Below, piece after piece: positions 22,114-34,001 of a DNA stretch of 64,000 nt. Source of the stretch: Ancistrus triradiatus (lineage: Eukaryota > Chordata > Actinopteri > Siluriformes > Loricariidae); contig JAJAGP010000432.1 of the NCBI GenBank assembly GCA_025084515.1, positions 353,735 through 417,734 of the forward strand, in the 5' to 3' direction. Position 1 is the first letter of the stretch. Every line of letters begins with the position of its first letter. The position numbers were made by a program, and so were the translations under genes. The notes under the pieces are model-generated. The model did not search any database. It had not been told where the DNA came from and saw nothing but the letters and a program-made list of their open reading frames with translations.

Positions 22114-23440
22114 AAGTGGTGCTTGAAAGTTTGTGAACCCTTTAGAATTAAGGGTTTCAATTTCATGTCTGCATAAATATGACCTAAAACATCATCAGAT
22201 TTTCACACAAGTCCTAAAAGAAGATAAAAGAGAATCCAGTTGAACAAATTAGAAAAAAAAAAATTATACTTGGTCATTTATTTATTGAGAAAAATGATCC
22301 AATATTACATATTAGTGAGTGGGAAAAATATGTGAAACTCTAGGACTTTTGACTTTTGTTTATTTGAAGGTGAAATTAGTGTGAGGTGTTTTCAGTCAAT
22401 GGGATGACAATCAGGTGTGAGTGGGCACCCTGTTTTATTTAAAGAACAGGGATCTATCAAAGTCTGCTGTTCACAACACGTGTTTGTGGAAGTGCATCAT
22501 GGCATGAAAAAAGGAAATTTCTAAGGACCTCAGAAGAAGAGTTGTTGATGCTCATCAGGCTGGAAAAGGTTACAAAACCATCTCTTAAGAGTTTGGACTC
22601 CACCAGTCCACAGCCAGACAGATTGTGTACAAATGGAGGAAATTCAAGACCATTGTTATCCTCCCCAGGAGTGGTCGACCAACAAAGATCACTCCAAGAG
22701 CAAGGCGTGTAATAGTTAGTGAGGTCACAAAGGACCCCAGGGTAACTTCTAAGCAACTGAAGGCCTCTCTTATATTGGCTAATGTTCATGAGTCCACCAT
22801 CTGAAGAAAACTGAACAACAATGGTGTGCATGGCAAGGAGAAAGCCACTGCTCTCCAAAAAGAACATTGCTATTCATCTGCAGTTTGCTAAAGATCACGT
22901 GGACAAGCCAGAAGGCTATTGGAAGAATGTTTTGTGGATGGATGAAACCAAAATAGAACTTTTTGATTTAAAAGAAAAGTATTGTTTGGAAAAAGGAAAA
23001 CACTGCATTCCAGCATAAGAATATTATTCCATCTGTGAAACATGGTGGTGGTAGTATCATGGTTTGGGCCTGTTTTGCTGCATCTGGGCCAGGACGGCTT
23101 GTCATCATTGATGGAACAATGAATTCTGAATTATATCAGAGAATTCTAAAGGAAAATGTCAGGACATCTGTCCATGAACTGAATCTCAAGAGAAGGTGGG
23201 TCATGCAGCAAGACAACGACCCTAAGCACACAAGTCGTTCTACCAAAGAATGGTTAAAGAAGAATAAAGTTCATGTTTTGTAATGGCCAAGTCAAAGTCC
23301 TGACCTTAATCCAATCGAAATTTTGTGGAAGGACCTGAAGCGAGCAGTTAATGTGAGGAAACCCACCAACATCCCAGAGCTGAAGCTGTTCTGTATGGAG
23401 GAATGGGCTAAAATTCCTCCAAGCCGGTGTGCAGGACATT
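22114..23440 (+). mobile_element. Tc1-type transposon, right end missing (copy A)
   Basis: The left terminal repeat starts after a TA at 22112-22113 with AAGTGGTGCTTGAAAGTTTG, as in copies at 51946 and 55350. Transposase sequence follows in the plus direction. The match to the other copies stops abruptly at about 23440, before the transposase C-terminus and the right repeat, where unrelated sequence begins. Confidence 0.85.
22495..23440 (+). pseudogene. Tc1 transposase, broken (copy A)
   Basis: Tc1 transposases cut and paste the element at TA sites using a DDE catalytic triad. Visible features in order: the paired helix-turn-helix region with LPRSGRPTKITPRARR near 22660, the first catalytic aspartate in WMDETKIEL near 22940, VKHGGGSIMVWACFAASGPG near 23035, the second in QQDNDPKHTS near 23210, and NPIEILWKDLKRA near 23310 with the glutamate. 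Several stops and frameshifts break it (near 22587, 22800, 23016 and 23281), and the C-terminus is lost. Confidence 0.8.
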
Positions 23441-23789
23441 AGTTTTAATGTGTGTAAAGTTGAATAGCTGCTGCTGGAGATGTAAACATTACCTAAGGAC
23501 AGAATTACACAATGAACATCTAAACAGTTGTGTTCTCCATTGTGTGAGCTGAGCAATTATTGATCCGAGATGTTTCTGCTTCACAATAACAGCACTTGGA
23601 TGTTGCTGGAAAGCATTATGACAGTGCAACAGAGTTGCTAATACTGCACCATTCATTGACTTTTGACAGGGAAGTTTGTATTTAGAGACTGTATTGCTGT
23701 ATGCTTACTTTTATGTACCTGTTAGCAGTTAGGTGTGATTAACTGATTTCAATAGGAAAAATGGTGTTTACATACTTTTGGCAATGTAG
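23441..23789 (+). mobile_element. right end of a different DNA transposon fused to copy A
   Basis: The segment ends in GTTTACATACTTTTGGCAATGTAGTA, which resembles the terminal repeat of another fish Tc1/mariner-like family (reverse: TACTACATTGCCAAAAGTATG) and not the AGCACCACTGTA end expected for copy A. It contains no coding motif I recognise. Copy A plus this piece therefore forms a hybrid left and right end. Confidence 0.5.
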
Positions 23790-25128
23790 TATACATATAA
23801 ACCTTGCATTCATTGGCTTTTCTGGTTTGCTTGCATATCAGGCAAGAATATGTGAAACTGAAAACACAGCTATATGTTATACCCCTTATTTACACTATTG
23901 CAACACTTCTGGTTGATTCTAGTGCTGCAGATGTTGAGAACTAATGAGCCTTGAAATCCATCAACAAGCTACAATGAACAATGATACTCATTAGCCGGAT
24001 TCCCATTTAGATATGGAAATTTAACAGCTGGGTGTAATGTATATGGGGATGTTTTTAATGGTGTAGTACCGAGCCTGTTAATGCAACCTCTAATTTACTG
24101 CTTTACATATTTGTTACAGTCACTCTCTATAGACATGGATTTTTCTTCCTGTTTTAATCCCACCTATTGTAGTTAAGGTCATGGTGGGGAGGTAAAGTTC
24201 ACCCTGGTCACGACGTTACAGGGCTCGACAGTCACAGTTTCCGTCAGACACATCCAGTTCACTAAATATTTTTATATTTTAAATGTTTTCAATATGAACC
24301 TAGTGTCCCACTGTTCCTGTCCTACCATCCCACTCAACTTCAACTTAGCCTTTACACCGTGTTTGCCCTCCAAAAAAAAATGGTTTCCTGGATGCTACCC
24401 TTTCTAAAATACCATTCCTGATCAAGCTTCTTCAGACTGTAGAAGGATCAACTTCTCATCCTGATGAAGCTTCTATTGCTCAGATTTAACGGGAGGTCAC
24501 ACTAAATATTTGCCACTATACCTTATAGAAGCTGTTGTTTCTGGGGATTTTTTTCAAGTTTTAATACTTTAAAAATATTTAAGAGATTTAACAGTGGGTT
24601 GCCTTCTGAAAGATTGACCTGTTATCATTAAAATGTTTCTTATGTCAGGAAACTTGAATTTGGGTCTGGAGTTATCGATGGGCAACCTGTGGTATGTGGA
24701 GAGAAAGCTAAATTGGCAGGTTGTGAATCAGATTTGGACATGCTTTGGGAGAACCACAATAGATCTGTTCACCACAGTGGAGGATGCCCAGTGTCTTCTG
24801 TTTCAGTGTACTAGGCCATCAGTAGGTCCATATTGAAACAAGAGCTCCTGAGGACCACTAAGGAGGCTACCTGAGAACCAAGATTACAGTTGTAAACTAT
24901 AGTTCTCCAAAGCTGCTGTCCAGGGTGCTGATTTGCATACTAAGCCTCATTCAAATGCTGAATTTTCTTGGTTTCCTTTCATTATTTTTAGCTGAATAGC
25001 ACTAAAAAGCTTTACCTACACAGTAAGACTGGATTCTTGAGATTTGTGATATTTTAAGTGGAGAACAGTTCCACGGGGTCTGAGAGCTCTCATCAAGTTC
25101 ATGATACTCAAATTATTCACCACTTATG
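23790..25128. other. non-coding stretch
   Basis: AT-rich DNA with no gene, tRNA-like box or clear repeat that I recognise. Confidence 0.45.
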
Positions 25129-26266
25129 TGTTAGGGTTCGGAATCGGACCCTAGGAGGAACGGAAGGATAGGACACCGGCGCAAAGAACTCCCAAAGGAG
25201 GTCAAAAGAAAGGGAAAAATTCACTGCTTTGACACAGGCTTGGGAACCTGACGGTCTTGGAACGGCAGTGTTACCCAGGCGGGGATTTGAACACCGGACC
25301 TCTTGCGTCAGGGACGGGATTTCAACGCATTTGAAACCCGGCCAGACGACTGACGCTAGGGGGCAAGCGGGCCTAGGGAACGTCAAAAAACAAGCGCCGC
25401 CCACGGCAGACTCAAAATAAAGAATACGCCAAAAGCTAAACAAAAAAATAAAGGAGAACAAAAAGGGCACGAGGAATAAGCCCCGTGAAGCTGGGAATTA
25501 CCAGCGAGAAATGCCTACCGCGCTGGAAGCAGAGTGCACGGTCTAACGTTGAACTCAGCGTGTGTGTGTGTGGCCAGCAGCCGACAGAGGAGGGGGGACG
25601 CCTGAGCGAGTGGGGGGAAACGACGCGCATGCGCTAAAGAAGGCGGCGTGAAGACCGGCTGGATACCGAGATGCTGCGCCCGGCTGAAAGTGCAAACGCC
25701 GCAGAAAAGCGATACTCAAAGCTCCGGAGAGCAGGGGGAACCCCTAACGACGGGGACAGCAAGCGGGGTAAAGAGAGAGCGAAGGAAGGCTGCACCGCCG
25801 CCGAAGGAAAACCGGAAAACGGGTCCTGGAGCAGAGACGAGCTAGGCTAATGGAAGCACGGAGGACCGCGGAGCTACACCTACGCTACCGACTAAAGCCC
25901 TACCGTACCTCAAACCTTGCAGCTTTACTCTGCTTGCTCTCTTCAAAGAGCGAGCTACCTTCTGGCCCTAGAAGAAACCGCGGTCCGATCGGAGGAGACC
26001 AGGTTAGTAGCGATAACTCTGGGGAGGGGGTAGTGGAACTACGTTGCGGTGTCCGAACAAAAGCGTTGTCTAGGAGCAACGGGAGTCGCGAACAACGTAT
26101 GAGTCTGTGAGGGTGCGACGGCGAGGGCCGCTTAGGACCGATTTATATAGGCAGGGGTTCAGGTGTTGCGAATAATATTGGAACGTGCCCTGCGCGAACG
26201 GAGGGTGCGAGACGAAACCGGGATGCCAGTCCTGGGACGGGTGGTGCGCCCCTGCTGGCCCCCACA
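25129..26266 (-). repeat. GC- and CpG-rich block, possible solo LTR
   Basis: About 1.1 kb is markedly rich in GC and CpG compared with both flanks. On the minus strand it can be read as beginning TGTGGGGGCC (26266) and ending CCCTAACA (25129), the TG...CA form of an LTR, with TATATAA at 26149-26143 about 120 bp from that start. Minus-strand B-box-like segments (near 25265-25285) suggest tRNA-like sequence inside. I found no matching target duplication, so the ends are uncertain. A CpG island of a host promoter is the alternative; no exon was recognised next to it. Confidence 0.35.
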
Positions 26267-26407
26267 TCCCGAGATGTGGCGAGCGGATCCTTATATTATG
26301 GTGGTTTTTTAATAAAGCTTTCCTATGCATTTCTCCATAAGACTCTCTGATTCGGTAAGTAAAGATGAAGGGGCTTTTAAAAACCCATTTATTTCCTCTC
26401 TCTCTCA

Positions 26408-26409
<2 letters not shown>

Positions 26410-26442
<33 letters not shown>

Positions 26443-26559
26443 AATAGTTTTGAATAAGAATGATCAAGCTATACATACACCTGTGGGTGTGCGACAGAAT
26501 TCATAGATTGAGAAGAGGTGGTACAGTGAGGGGAATGTCTCATTCAATGTGTGGAAAAT

Positions 26560-26634
<75 letters not shown>
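26410..26634. repeat. two (AT)n microsatellites
   Basis: Runs of AT lie at 26410-26439 and 26564-26634, with unrelated sequence between them. Open frames across them are only repeat translations. Confidence 0.95.
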
Positions 26635-26637
<3 letters not shown>

Positions 26638-26883
26638 TTTTACAGAGGTGATGCACACAATCACTTTAGTGTATAAAAGGTTACATTAATACATACACAC
26701 ACTGATTTCTTGTTCTGTATGTGCTCGTGTATTTTTTTTTCTAGCAGTCCCCTCATCTTACATTGGTGTGAAAGTGTTTCAAATCAGGAGTGTTTCCCTT
26801 CCTGATTTCCTATTTTTTTTTGCATGTTTGTCACACTTAAGTGTTTCGAAACATCAAACCAATTTAGTCAAAGACATCACAAG

Positions 26884-28963
26884 TGTAGCGTGATCGCTGT
26901 ATCTCCCTCTCTTTACCTTCTTCCCCCAAGTCATAAAATTTTACGACATTTCGGAATGCAAAAAGGCCCCTTTGGACAGGACCTTACTCCCCCACCAAGT
27001 GAAGGCCCAACATCTGGACCACAATCTGGCTTAACAGGCCAGATAAACAACCTTTTTCCTCAAAACAACAGACAGAAGAAACTTAAGGACATGGCCAAGC
27101 CCAGATAACCTGTACATCTCGACATCATAAAATAAACCAATGTGTGGTTTTAAAAGGAATCCTGACAAGTCCACCCTAGACTCACCCTTCCCAAGAGAGA
27201 TGTCCCCTAATTTCTCCAAAGGAAAGCAAACATGCTTCCACCTCGGTTACGTTTACGACTTCTCAGCCTGGCGCCAGAAAGACACCCCTGGAGATTTACG
27301 ACCAAAGGATTTCAGCATTTGTTCTAAAGAAAACATTTTCTTTAATTAAAGCATTACATTTTCTGGGAACAGATTATCTTCATCGAACCTTTTTAAGTAC
27401 ATAACAAATGATATTTGCTTCATAATGAGTCCAAACACGCCCATACGCAAACTATTTACTCCATGAAAAGTGGTCGGGGATACGCATCGCACCCCCATTA
27501 TAAAACACACGTATGTGCATTGTACTGATTTATGTATCTCATATCCACTTGGTTAATGTTTTAGTATAGTGACCGTTCTATACGTAATATGGTCCCGTTG
27601 TGTTGTGCTGATCATTATGATATATAGAAATGATAGCATAGTCATCCCTGTGTTTTGATCGATCCGGTTTTAATACTTGTGCATACTTATAAAGAACAAA
27701 CATGAAGTTATTTACAATGTACCATTTCCTACATCTTGTATTAATCATATTATTGTTTAGTTAAAGTATAGCGAATGCATGTGCTGTAGTTAGAATGCTT
27801 TAACGATGTTCTAGGTTATCAATTCAAGGTGCCTGTGATCATCTGAACCTTACAACGAAGTCTGCATCTAAATTTGTAGCTTTGAGAATTTTCGGTTATT
27901 ATGTGATACTTTTAATCTCTTTTAGATATGTAGGAATATTATTAATCCAAGTTAGAACGTCTGTGGCTCATATGGTGAAATAAGACACAACCACGATAGG
28001 AGGGCTTTACTGATGAGTCAGCTTCTCATTGGCTAAGTAAAGGCAACTCCTTTATGTCCTGCCTCCAGCCGCTTACGAGCCGGAACATTCAAAAGCAACG
28101 CGGGCCGACCGCATGGTGAGCTAGCTTGAAATCTCGTATGTGTGTTTTGTTCTCTGTGTTCTTTGTCTTTTCTTTGTCTTTTAAAGTTGCAGTTTTTCTT
28201 TTTGCAGCGCTTTTGTTATTCGTTCTGCTCAAGTTTTCGCGTTTATTTTAAGTTTCCTGTGCCCAGCAGTCTTAAGTAGTTCGCTATTGCCGAATTAGAA
28301 GATAGTTGGAAGACCAGCCAGCCAAGATCTACTTTACGTTCTGCCATTTTCGTACCATACAAGTTTTCCAAGTTTTTGTTGAAGCTCGTGGTGCTAGAAC
28401 GCGTTCAACTCCACCTTTATCTGTGGCCAAGATAGAATCCGAGTCGCACAGATGCAAGTCGACGTCAGAGACCTCGGATCACCAACAGCTGGGAAGAAAG
28501 CCAAACCGGAACGAGGCCGTCAACACATCTGTGCTTCCACGTACCGAAGGCTAATTGCCAAGATCTTCCAGAGTCCACCGAACAGGGGCATTAGAGTCTG
28601 AAGATTGGATCGCTTCCATTCCCCGTGTGACGTCTGACGACAGGCAGAGGCCCGGTTCTGTTCCATCTCCTTCGCATGAACCCTCGCAAACCAACCGGCA
28701 AGTATCGCTGTTATGGCTTATCTGGGTCCCTGATTCAACAAGGTCGGGAAATATACTTTGAGTTCGCTATTCAGACCTAGACTGATCAAGTTTGTTGTTC
28801 CCTCTTTAACTGGTCTCCAAATCTCCCAGTGAATTATTTATATTTATAATAAACGATTTGGTGGTGCCCCTTTTTCTTAATTAATTAAATAATTTATATA
28901 ATTTTAATTAATAAAGTTTAATTAAAATTAATCCAATTAAAGTGTAGTCTTAGGTTTGCTACA
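26884..28963 (+). repeat. 5' LTR of the retrovirus-like element
   Basis: This 2080-bp LTR matches 34260-36673. It carries about 27 extra bases near 26897-26924 that the 3' copy lacks. It has only about 55 bases (28730-28785) where the 3' copy has about 400. An inverted CCAAT box (ATTGG, about 28027) is present in both LTRs. No good TATA box was seen. Confidence 0.9.
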
Positions 28964-28969
28964 TATCAA

Positions 28970-28987
28970 TGGTGCTCCCGTGTGGAG
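28970..28987 (+). other. candidate primer-binding site
   Basis: TGGTGCTCCCGTGTGGAG starts 6 bp after the ACA end of the 5' LTR. It begins with TGG as required to pair with a tRNA CCA end. The tRNA is not identified. The leader that follows (to 30607) has no gene. Confidence 0.55.
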
Positions 28988-29869
28988 GAAGTGAAATCGA
29001 CCTTATGAATGAATAACTTACTCTATGCGGTAACCTCAAAACCACGTGGGCATAGCGTTCTGTATTTATAGAGCCTTACTTGGGTGCGAACAGGCATGAG
29101 CGTCTGCAGGTTTTAATTGCTGGAAAGTTGGTTACAAAGTTCGAATAGCTGCTGTTGTGTTTTTGTAAAGAAAAGGAAAACGCCACCGAGCATGATTGCT
29201 ATCTAAGCTGCTTCTTGTGTCTTTGTGTGCGTGTTTTGTATGTGCCGCCGTGCGTTGTATATCAAAGGTACCATTGTTAAGAATTGCGTTACTAATTAAG
29301 TCATAACTACTAATGCATGCAAAGCGTATCCGAACGCTTATTATTATTATTATTATTATAAACTAAGGCCTCGACGTAAGAACCGATTATTGCGAGTTTC
29401 CAAAATTGTGTATATGCATTAATTTTACTCCGAGTCTCGAGAAAATTATATACATTCGGCCTCTCTGTGCTAAAAAGTAGCGTAGCTAACTACTTTGTCG
29501 GCGTCACGTGTGATAGGGGAGCCTTTAAAATCATAAAACGCCGTCGTGATACGGCTGTGCTTATAAACGCAGCATAAAAGTAAGCTGTTGTGAACACTGC
29601 CAATAGGGGGCCCAAAATACCCAGAGAAACTGAATAGCGGGAGCTTAAGTTGCATGAAGCTGATCTCAGCTTGGGTTGGAAAACTTGTGTAGAAAGAAAG
29701 TTAAACAGAAAAGCCAAGGCTGTGTACCGTGTCCTGTGCTTCTAATAAACTCTCCCTGAGCGAAAGTACTCCAGTCCGGTCTGGAAAGAAAGTGAGTGAA
29801 CCCATTCAAAGAATCAAACGTCCTTCAAAGGGCGGTGCTTAATGACGTCACGATTGATGTGCATCTCGT

Positions 29870-30031
29870 GACGCCCCTTTAGTTGTGCAAACTTTATCCT
29901 CTGGTGGCCAGATAAGGAACGCCACCCTTTGAGGAATAACATAGGTTATTGACGCCCCTTTTGTTGTGTCGATGTTGTTCTCTTGTGGTCAGATACTGAA
30001 CACCACCCTGTGAAGGATAATATAGGCTATT
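29870..30031 (+). repeat. 81-bp tandem duplication in the retroviral leader
   Basis: Two imperfect direct copies, 29870-29950 and 29951-30031, start with GACGCCCCTTT and end with ATAGGTTATT or ATAGGCTATT. A third start (GACCCCTAG) follows. They lie between the primer site and gag, where retroviruses keep packaging signals. Confidence 0.8.
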
Positions 30032-30371
30032 GACCCCTAGTGGCCAAGTCTTGAGTGAGCAACTCAGGAATAATTATTCAGTGTTGCTGAAACACTGCAG
30101 CCTTAAGAAACTTATGCGTCTATACTGTGAACTTACTGAAGCTCATTGAGTAAAATTGTGATAACTTATCACTTAACTAATAGTGACCTATATGCGGTTT
30201 CATTACTTTAATAGTGACTATCAGTGGTCCTTTGTTAATCACCATAACTTTTAAGAAGCCTTATTATAACACGGCCACTGATTATCACTATTAATTGAGT
30301 CCGCAAGTTCTTCGATTGAGCCTTTAATTAAAAGCCTTTAGCTGCCCTAAATTTAATAAGTTTACTGTTTG

Positions 30372-30413
30372 TTGTTTGTTTGTTTGTTTATTCGCTCATT
30401 AAAAAAAAATATA

Positions 30414-30447
<34 letters not shown>

Positions 30448-30510
30448 TTGATTAATTTTTAATTGATAAATTTTTTTTTTTTTTTTTTGGCGAATAAACA
30501 AATAAAATAA
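30372..30510. repeat. A/T-rich simple repeats with an inverted repeat
   Basis: (AT)n and (TAA)n tracts and a long T run lie just before gag. GTTTGTTTATTCGC on the left and GCGAATAAACAAAT on the right are inverted copies and could form a stem around the simple repeats. Confidence 0.75.
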
Positions 30511-30607
30511 AGCTTGCTCGAATACAGTAAAACCCCCTAACCTTGCGTGCAGTGTACCTATCCAACCTGTAAACCCAATCGTCATAAACTACGCACTGAC
30601 TAACAAA

Positions 30608-31834
30608 ATGGCCGCTGAGCCACGATCAAATCCCATCTGTGTTGAAAACACTAATGGTGTTCAGTCGGCATTGCTAGAGATTACTCAATCACTAGTGCCT
30701 GACTATCTAAAAACTGCCCAAGAGAGTGACCCAGCTGAACTTGAGTCACTAAGGGAGGCCTGTCCAACCGAATATCTAAGAACGGATTTTAGAAGTAAGG
30801 AGGCATCTCAACTAGTTATGAAACTGGTTGCCTTATAGATAACGGAGTTCAAGAATTGCTCTGCGGAACTGGAGCAGGTCACCGCAAAGTGCATGGCCCT
30901 TGAACAACGCGATGCAAACCAGTGTAATAAAATTGAAGAGTTAGAGGGCACCGTGTCAAAATACAGTCAGGAATTAGATGCGTCTGAAGCCAAGAATGCC
31001 CAACTACAACAACAGGCCCAGGAGGCCTCCGGTCTATTAAACCGTGCTCAGAACCGAATAATATTTTTAACTGAACGGCAGGATGGGAAACAAAATGAGT
31101 TGGTAAAAACTAGGAATGAGCTAGTCGCATGCCAACGACAACAATTGAAGGTAGAATGCGAGCTGACTGAGATAAAATTGAACTTGGGGAACGGCCCACA
31201 GCTGCCAAACAGTACAGGAAAGAAATTCCTGGATGTCCCAAGTGGACCACTGTCTGCTCCCGATACACGTCCTGACCGATCAACAGGTGTACAGAACGTT
31301 CCCTGTTATGACCAGGAGCGGGATTATACTCCCAGAATTGCTCCTGGATCCGATTTTCCCACTAGAGCCAGGAGAGAGTCTCCTGACCATGCCCAAATAA
31401 CTCCCCCACGAGGGCAAGACCCCTCCTTCCGCTATACTCAGGGCCCAACTGATAGGGATCTCGATAAAATTTCCCGCAATATAACTCTATTCGAGCTCAC
31501 ACCTGGTTGCTCTAATGATGTCCGTGCATATGTGAATGACATCGAGTTCTACCTGCGAAAATATCCCCAAGCTACTGTAGACGACCGGATTTATTTAATC
31601 CGAGTAACCTCAAACCGAGAAGTTAGTAGTTTCATCACGCGCCAGCCGGACCATATCCGGGGAAGTTACTATCTGTTGTGTACCGCATTGGAGGAGGAGT
31701 TCTCCAATCCTCTCACACAGACAGGACTGGCCGCAGCTCTATCAGTCAAACAGGGTAGGCAGGAGTCCCCACAAGCCTATTATCATCGTTTGCGTCAAGC
31801 CTATTTTGGCTTCAGCAATCAACCTGGCATTTGA
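30608..31834 (+). pseudogene. gag: Gag of the retrovirus-like element, N-terminal and capsid part
   Basis: Translation starts at a real ATG (MAAEPRSNP). The frame is interrupted by a single in-frame TAG at 30836-30838, reopens at once and continues to TGA at 31832-31834. From about 30840 to 31180 the product is a long coiled coil (alternating Glu, Gln, Leu; EQRDANQCNKIEELEG and onward). A proline-rich linker follows, then a capsid-like part with IYLIRVTSNREVSSF and a SVKQGRQESPQAYYHRLRQA segment, like the major-homology-type region of retroviral capsids. Gag forms the particle and packages RNA. The final TGA looks like a frameshift, since capsid sequence continues in another frame from 31831. 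Confidence 0.7.
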
Positions 31835-33669
31835 ACTTCAAATTATTGTTTGTCCAAAACCTCCATTCTACTACCAGTTACTATCTAGGCGTCTCAGCTT
31901 GCCCACGCAAATTAAACAGTAGAGAATTGCGTGACTTAGCAATAAAGGGGTTTGTTAAATATCAGCAAGCTGCTCAGAAGCAGGTAGATCCTCCTAGCGT
32001 GCTAAGTATTGACACCACCTTTTTACCTTTAAAACAAAAAGGAACCCATCCAGCACAGAACTCCAATCAAGCCCAGGGCTTGAACAAGGGACCAGGAATC
32101 TCTCGGTCCCCAAAAAACAGGCATCGCAGGTATCCCAAACCGTGGTCAGAGCGTAATCAAGACCGTGCGAATTCGGACACCGGTCAGCATTCCCTAAGGT
32201 ATCGCCACAATCGGCCTCCTCCCGATCAAAGCAAAGTTGGACGTGCCTCATGGTCTAATCGTTCCTGGGGCAACCCAAGACGAGCTTTATCTCCTCAGTA
32301 CACTACTGAGAACAGGGTTAGAACAAACCCGAGCCAAGAAAAAGGCTACAGCAAAAAGGGTAGGGCAGAAAACAAATCTAAAATGGTCAAAATCAGTCAG
32401 GAAGACTTAGCAGCCCTTAAAAGAATAGTAGATAAGCTGTGTCAAACTGATAGCCAGGAAGCAGATCTGTCCTATCTCACCTCTGCTCCCCCTAAATCAC
32501 CTGTCCAGCCTTTCTTAAGCCATGTTGAGACGGAGGAGGATTGCTCCTCCGGGTCTGATGGGAATAAACCTGCAGTACCAGGTCCCATACAGACTCCTTT
32601 CATACAGGTGAATATACCTTATCAGCCACCACAGGGGGGTGAGAAACTGATTCCCCCTAGTGCTGTGTTAGTAGTCCAGTCAGACCCCAAAGGAAACGAT
32701 CTTCAGGAGGATGGGCCAACCATCCCCGAAGAACCGTCTTATCACAAATTCCTAGGTCACTTAACTGAGAAGGGCGTGGCACGAAAATGTTACATTTCTA
32801 CCACCCTTGAGCATGGCGTCACACATGATGCTATCGTAGACACGGCCTCCGACATCACCTTAATGTCAGTGACCCTTTTCAATCAGGTGAGGGCTACAGC
32901 CTGTCAAGCTAACCGGGAACTGCAGTTAAACACCTGCTCTCTCAACATCCAGCCATACTCTCACACTGGCATTACCGTGCAGTCAATGGCCCTGGTCCAC
33001 CTCACTATTGGACCAATGAGTGTGATTCACCCCATACATGTGGCTTCGCTCGAAACTGTCCCGTTTCTCCTCGGCAAAGATCACCTAAACCGATTCGAAC
33101 CCGTAATTGACTTTAAGCGTTTAAAATTTTGGGCCCAGGTCCGCGAACCTCTGCCCATCTCTTACCCACTTGATGTGAGATCGCAATGTCATGTAACCAG
33201 AACTACTAGTTCTACACCTAATAGTTCGTTGAGCGTACAGGGCGTGATTGATGATGAACAATGGGAGTCGTCTGACTTTCTGTCAGAGCCTTCCTGGCCC
33301 TCGGGCAAGCCACTGGAACAACGAGATACCTTCTTGTGTTCTCTGACCATACCTGAAACAATTTCGGCATCAACAAAAATCGATTCAGGGGGGTCAATGA
33401 CAGCACCGCCTGAACTAAATAGGAAATCGAAACCTGAACTTGAACCTCAAATTGAGTTAGTACCAAACGAAACTGACACCCTACAAAGTGATCAAGAGCG
33501 CGAGAAACACAGGGAGATCCTTATCAAGTATCGCAACTCACTCACTCAAAATTCCTTAGACTTTGGACTAACCACACGTCCCCGCTTATGGGCATCCATA
33601 CAAAAAATTCCGTTAGCCTCGTTGAGCCAGTGCAGGAAATCATTGACAATCGTTCGGAAAAGGGTTTGA
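31831..33669 (+). pseudogene. gag-pro: Gag C-terminus, protease and start of RT
   Basis: This 612-codon open frame continues Gag after a frameshift and has no natural start codon. Residues 1-50 look like the end of capsid. A long basic, proline-rich stretch without a CCHC knuckle follows. At about residue 337 the frame has DTASDITLMS, an aspartic-protease active site of the D-T-A type, and near residue 412 FLLGKDHLNRF, the second protease motif. The frame ends in sequence just before RT, with another frameshift near 33605. The lack of zinc knuckles combined with a very basic Gag tail is a feature to note for classification. Confidence 0.7.
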
Positions 33670-34001
33670 AAAGGGGCATCATCCGACCCTGTAATAGCAC
33701 CTGCCCCGCTCCAATCTGGCCAGTGGTAAAGCCTAATGACGCGTGGCGATTAATGATTGACTACCTTTACCCTAGTGGGGGGTGCCCCAAACAACCTCCA
33801 TTGTTAAGGGACCCCCTCCTCATAAAGTTTGGATTACGATCCTACCCATTACCAACACGTGCTTATTACTGGTCGGTTGCTGGTACCTTTTTGGCTGTTG
33901 CTATTGGTTTAGTATATCTCATAACCTGCAGAGCTGCATACCTGTACCTCAGACCACCCCAGAGTTGCAAGACAAGTGTCTGTTCAGACAGATACCAATA
34001 A
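33588..34001 (+). pseudogene. start of RT joined to an envelope-like membrane segment
   Basis: Residues about 10-59 (EPVQEIIDN, GIIRPCNST, PIWPVVKPN, WRLMIDY) are the N-terminal fingers of a retroviral reverse transcriptase. After about residue 60 (near 33765) RT similarity ends. From 92 to 113 there is a strong hydrophobic helix (YYWSVAGTFLAVAIGLVYLI), followed by a short charged tail and stop. That arrangement fits the membrane anchor and cytoplasmic tail of a retroviral envelope. This points to a large internal deletion between early RT and the end of env. The envelope assignment is an inference from the helix and its place before the polypurine tract. Confidence 0.6.

Noticed and set aside
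22457..22867. Minus-strand open frame of 136 codons, with similar ones at 52371-52637 and 56315-56518.
   Set aside because: These are opposite-strand shadows of the Tc1 transposase gene.
26460..26664. Open frames across the AT repeat, and similar ones across the CA repeat at 60208-60510.
   Set aside because: Their length comes from translating dinucleotide repeats that lack stops.
28306..28761. Two open frames (82 and 68 codons) conserved in both LTRs (28306-28761 and 35651-36100), like an LTR-encoded protein.
   Set aside because: They begin at TTG with no ATG, and LTR pairs share any frame by descent. There is no independent sign of selection.
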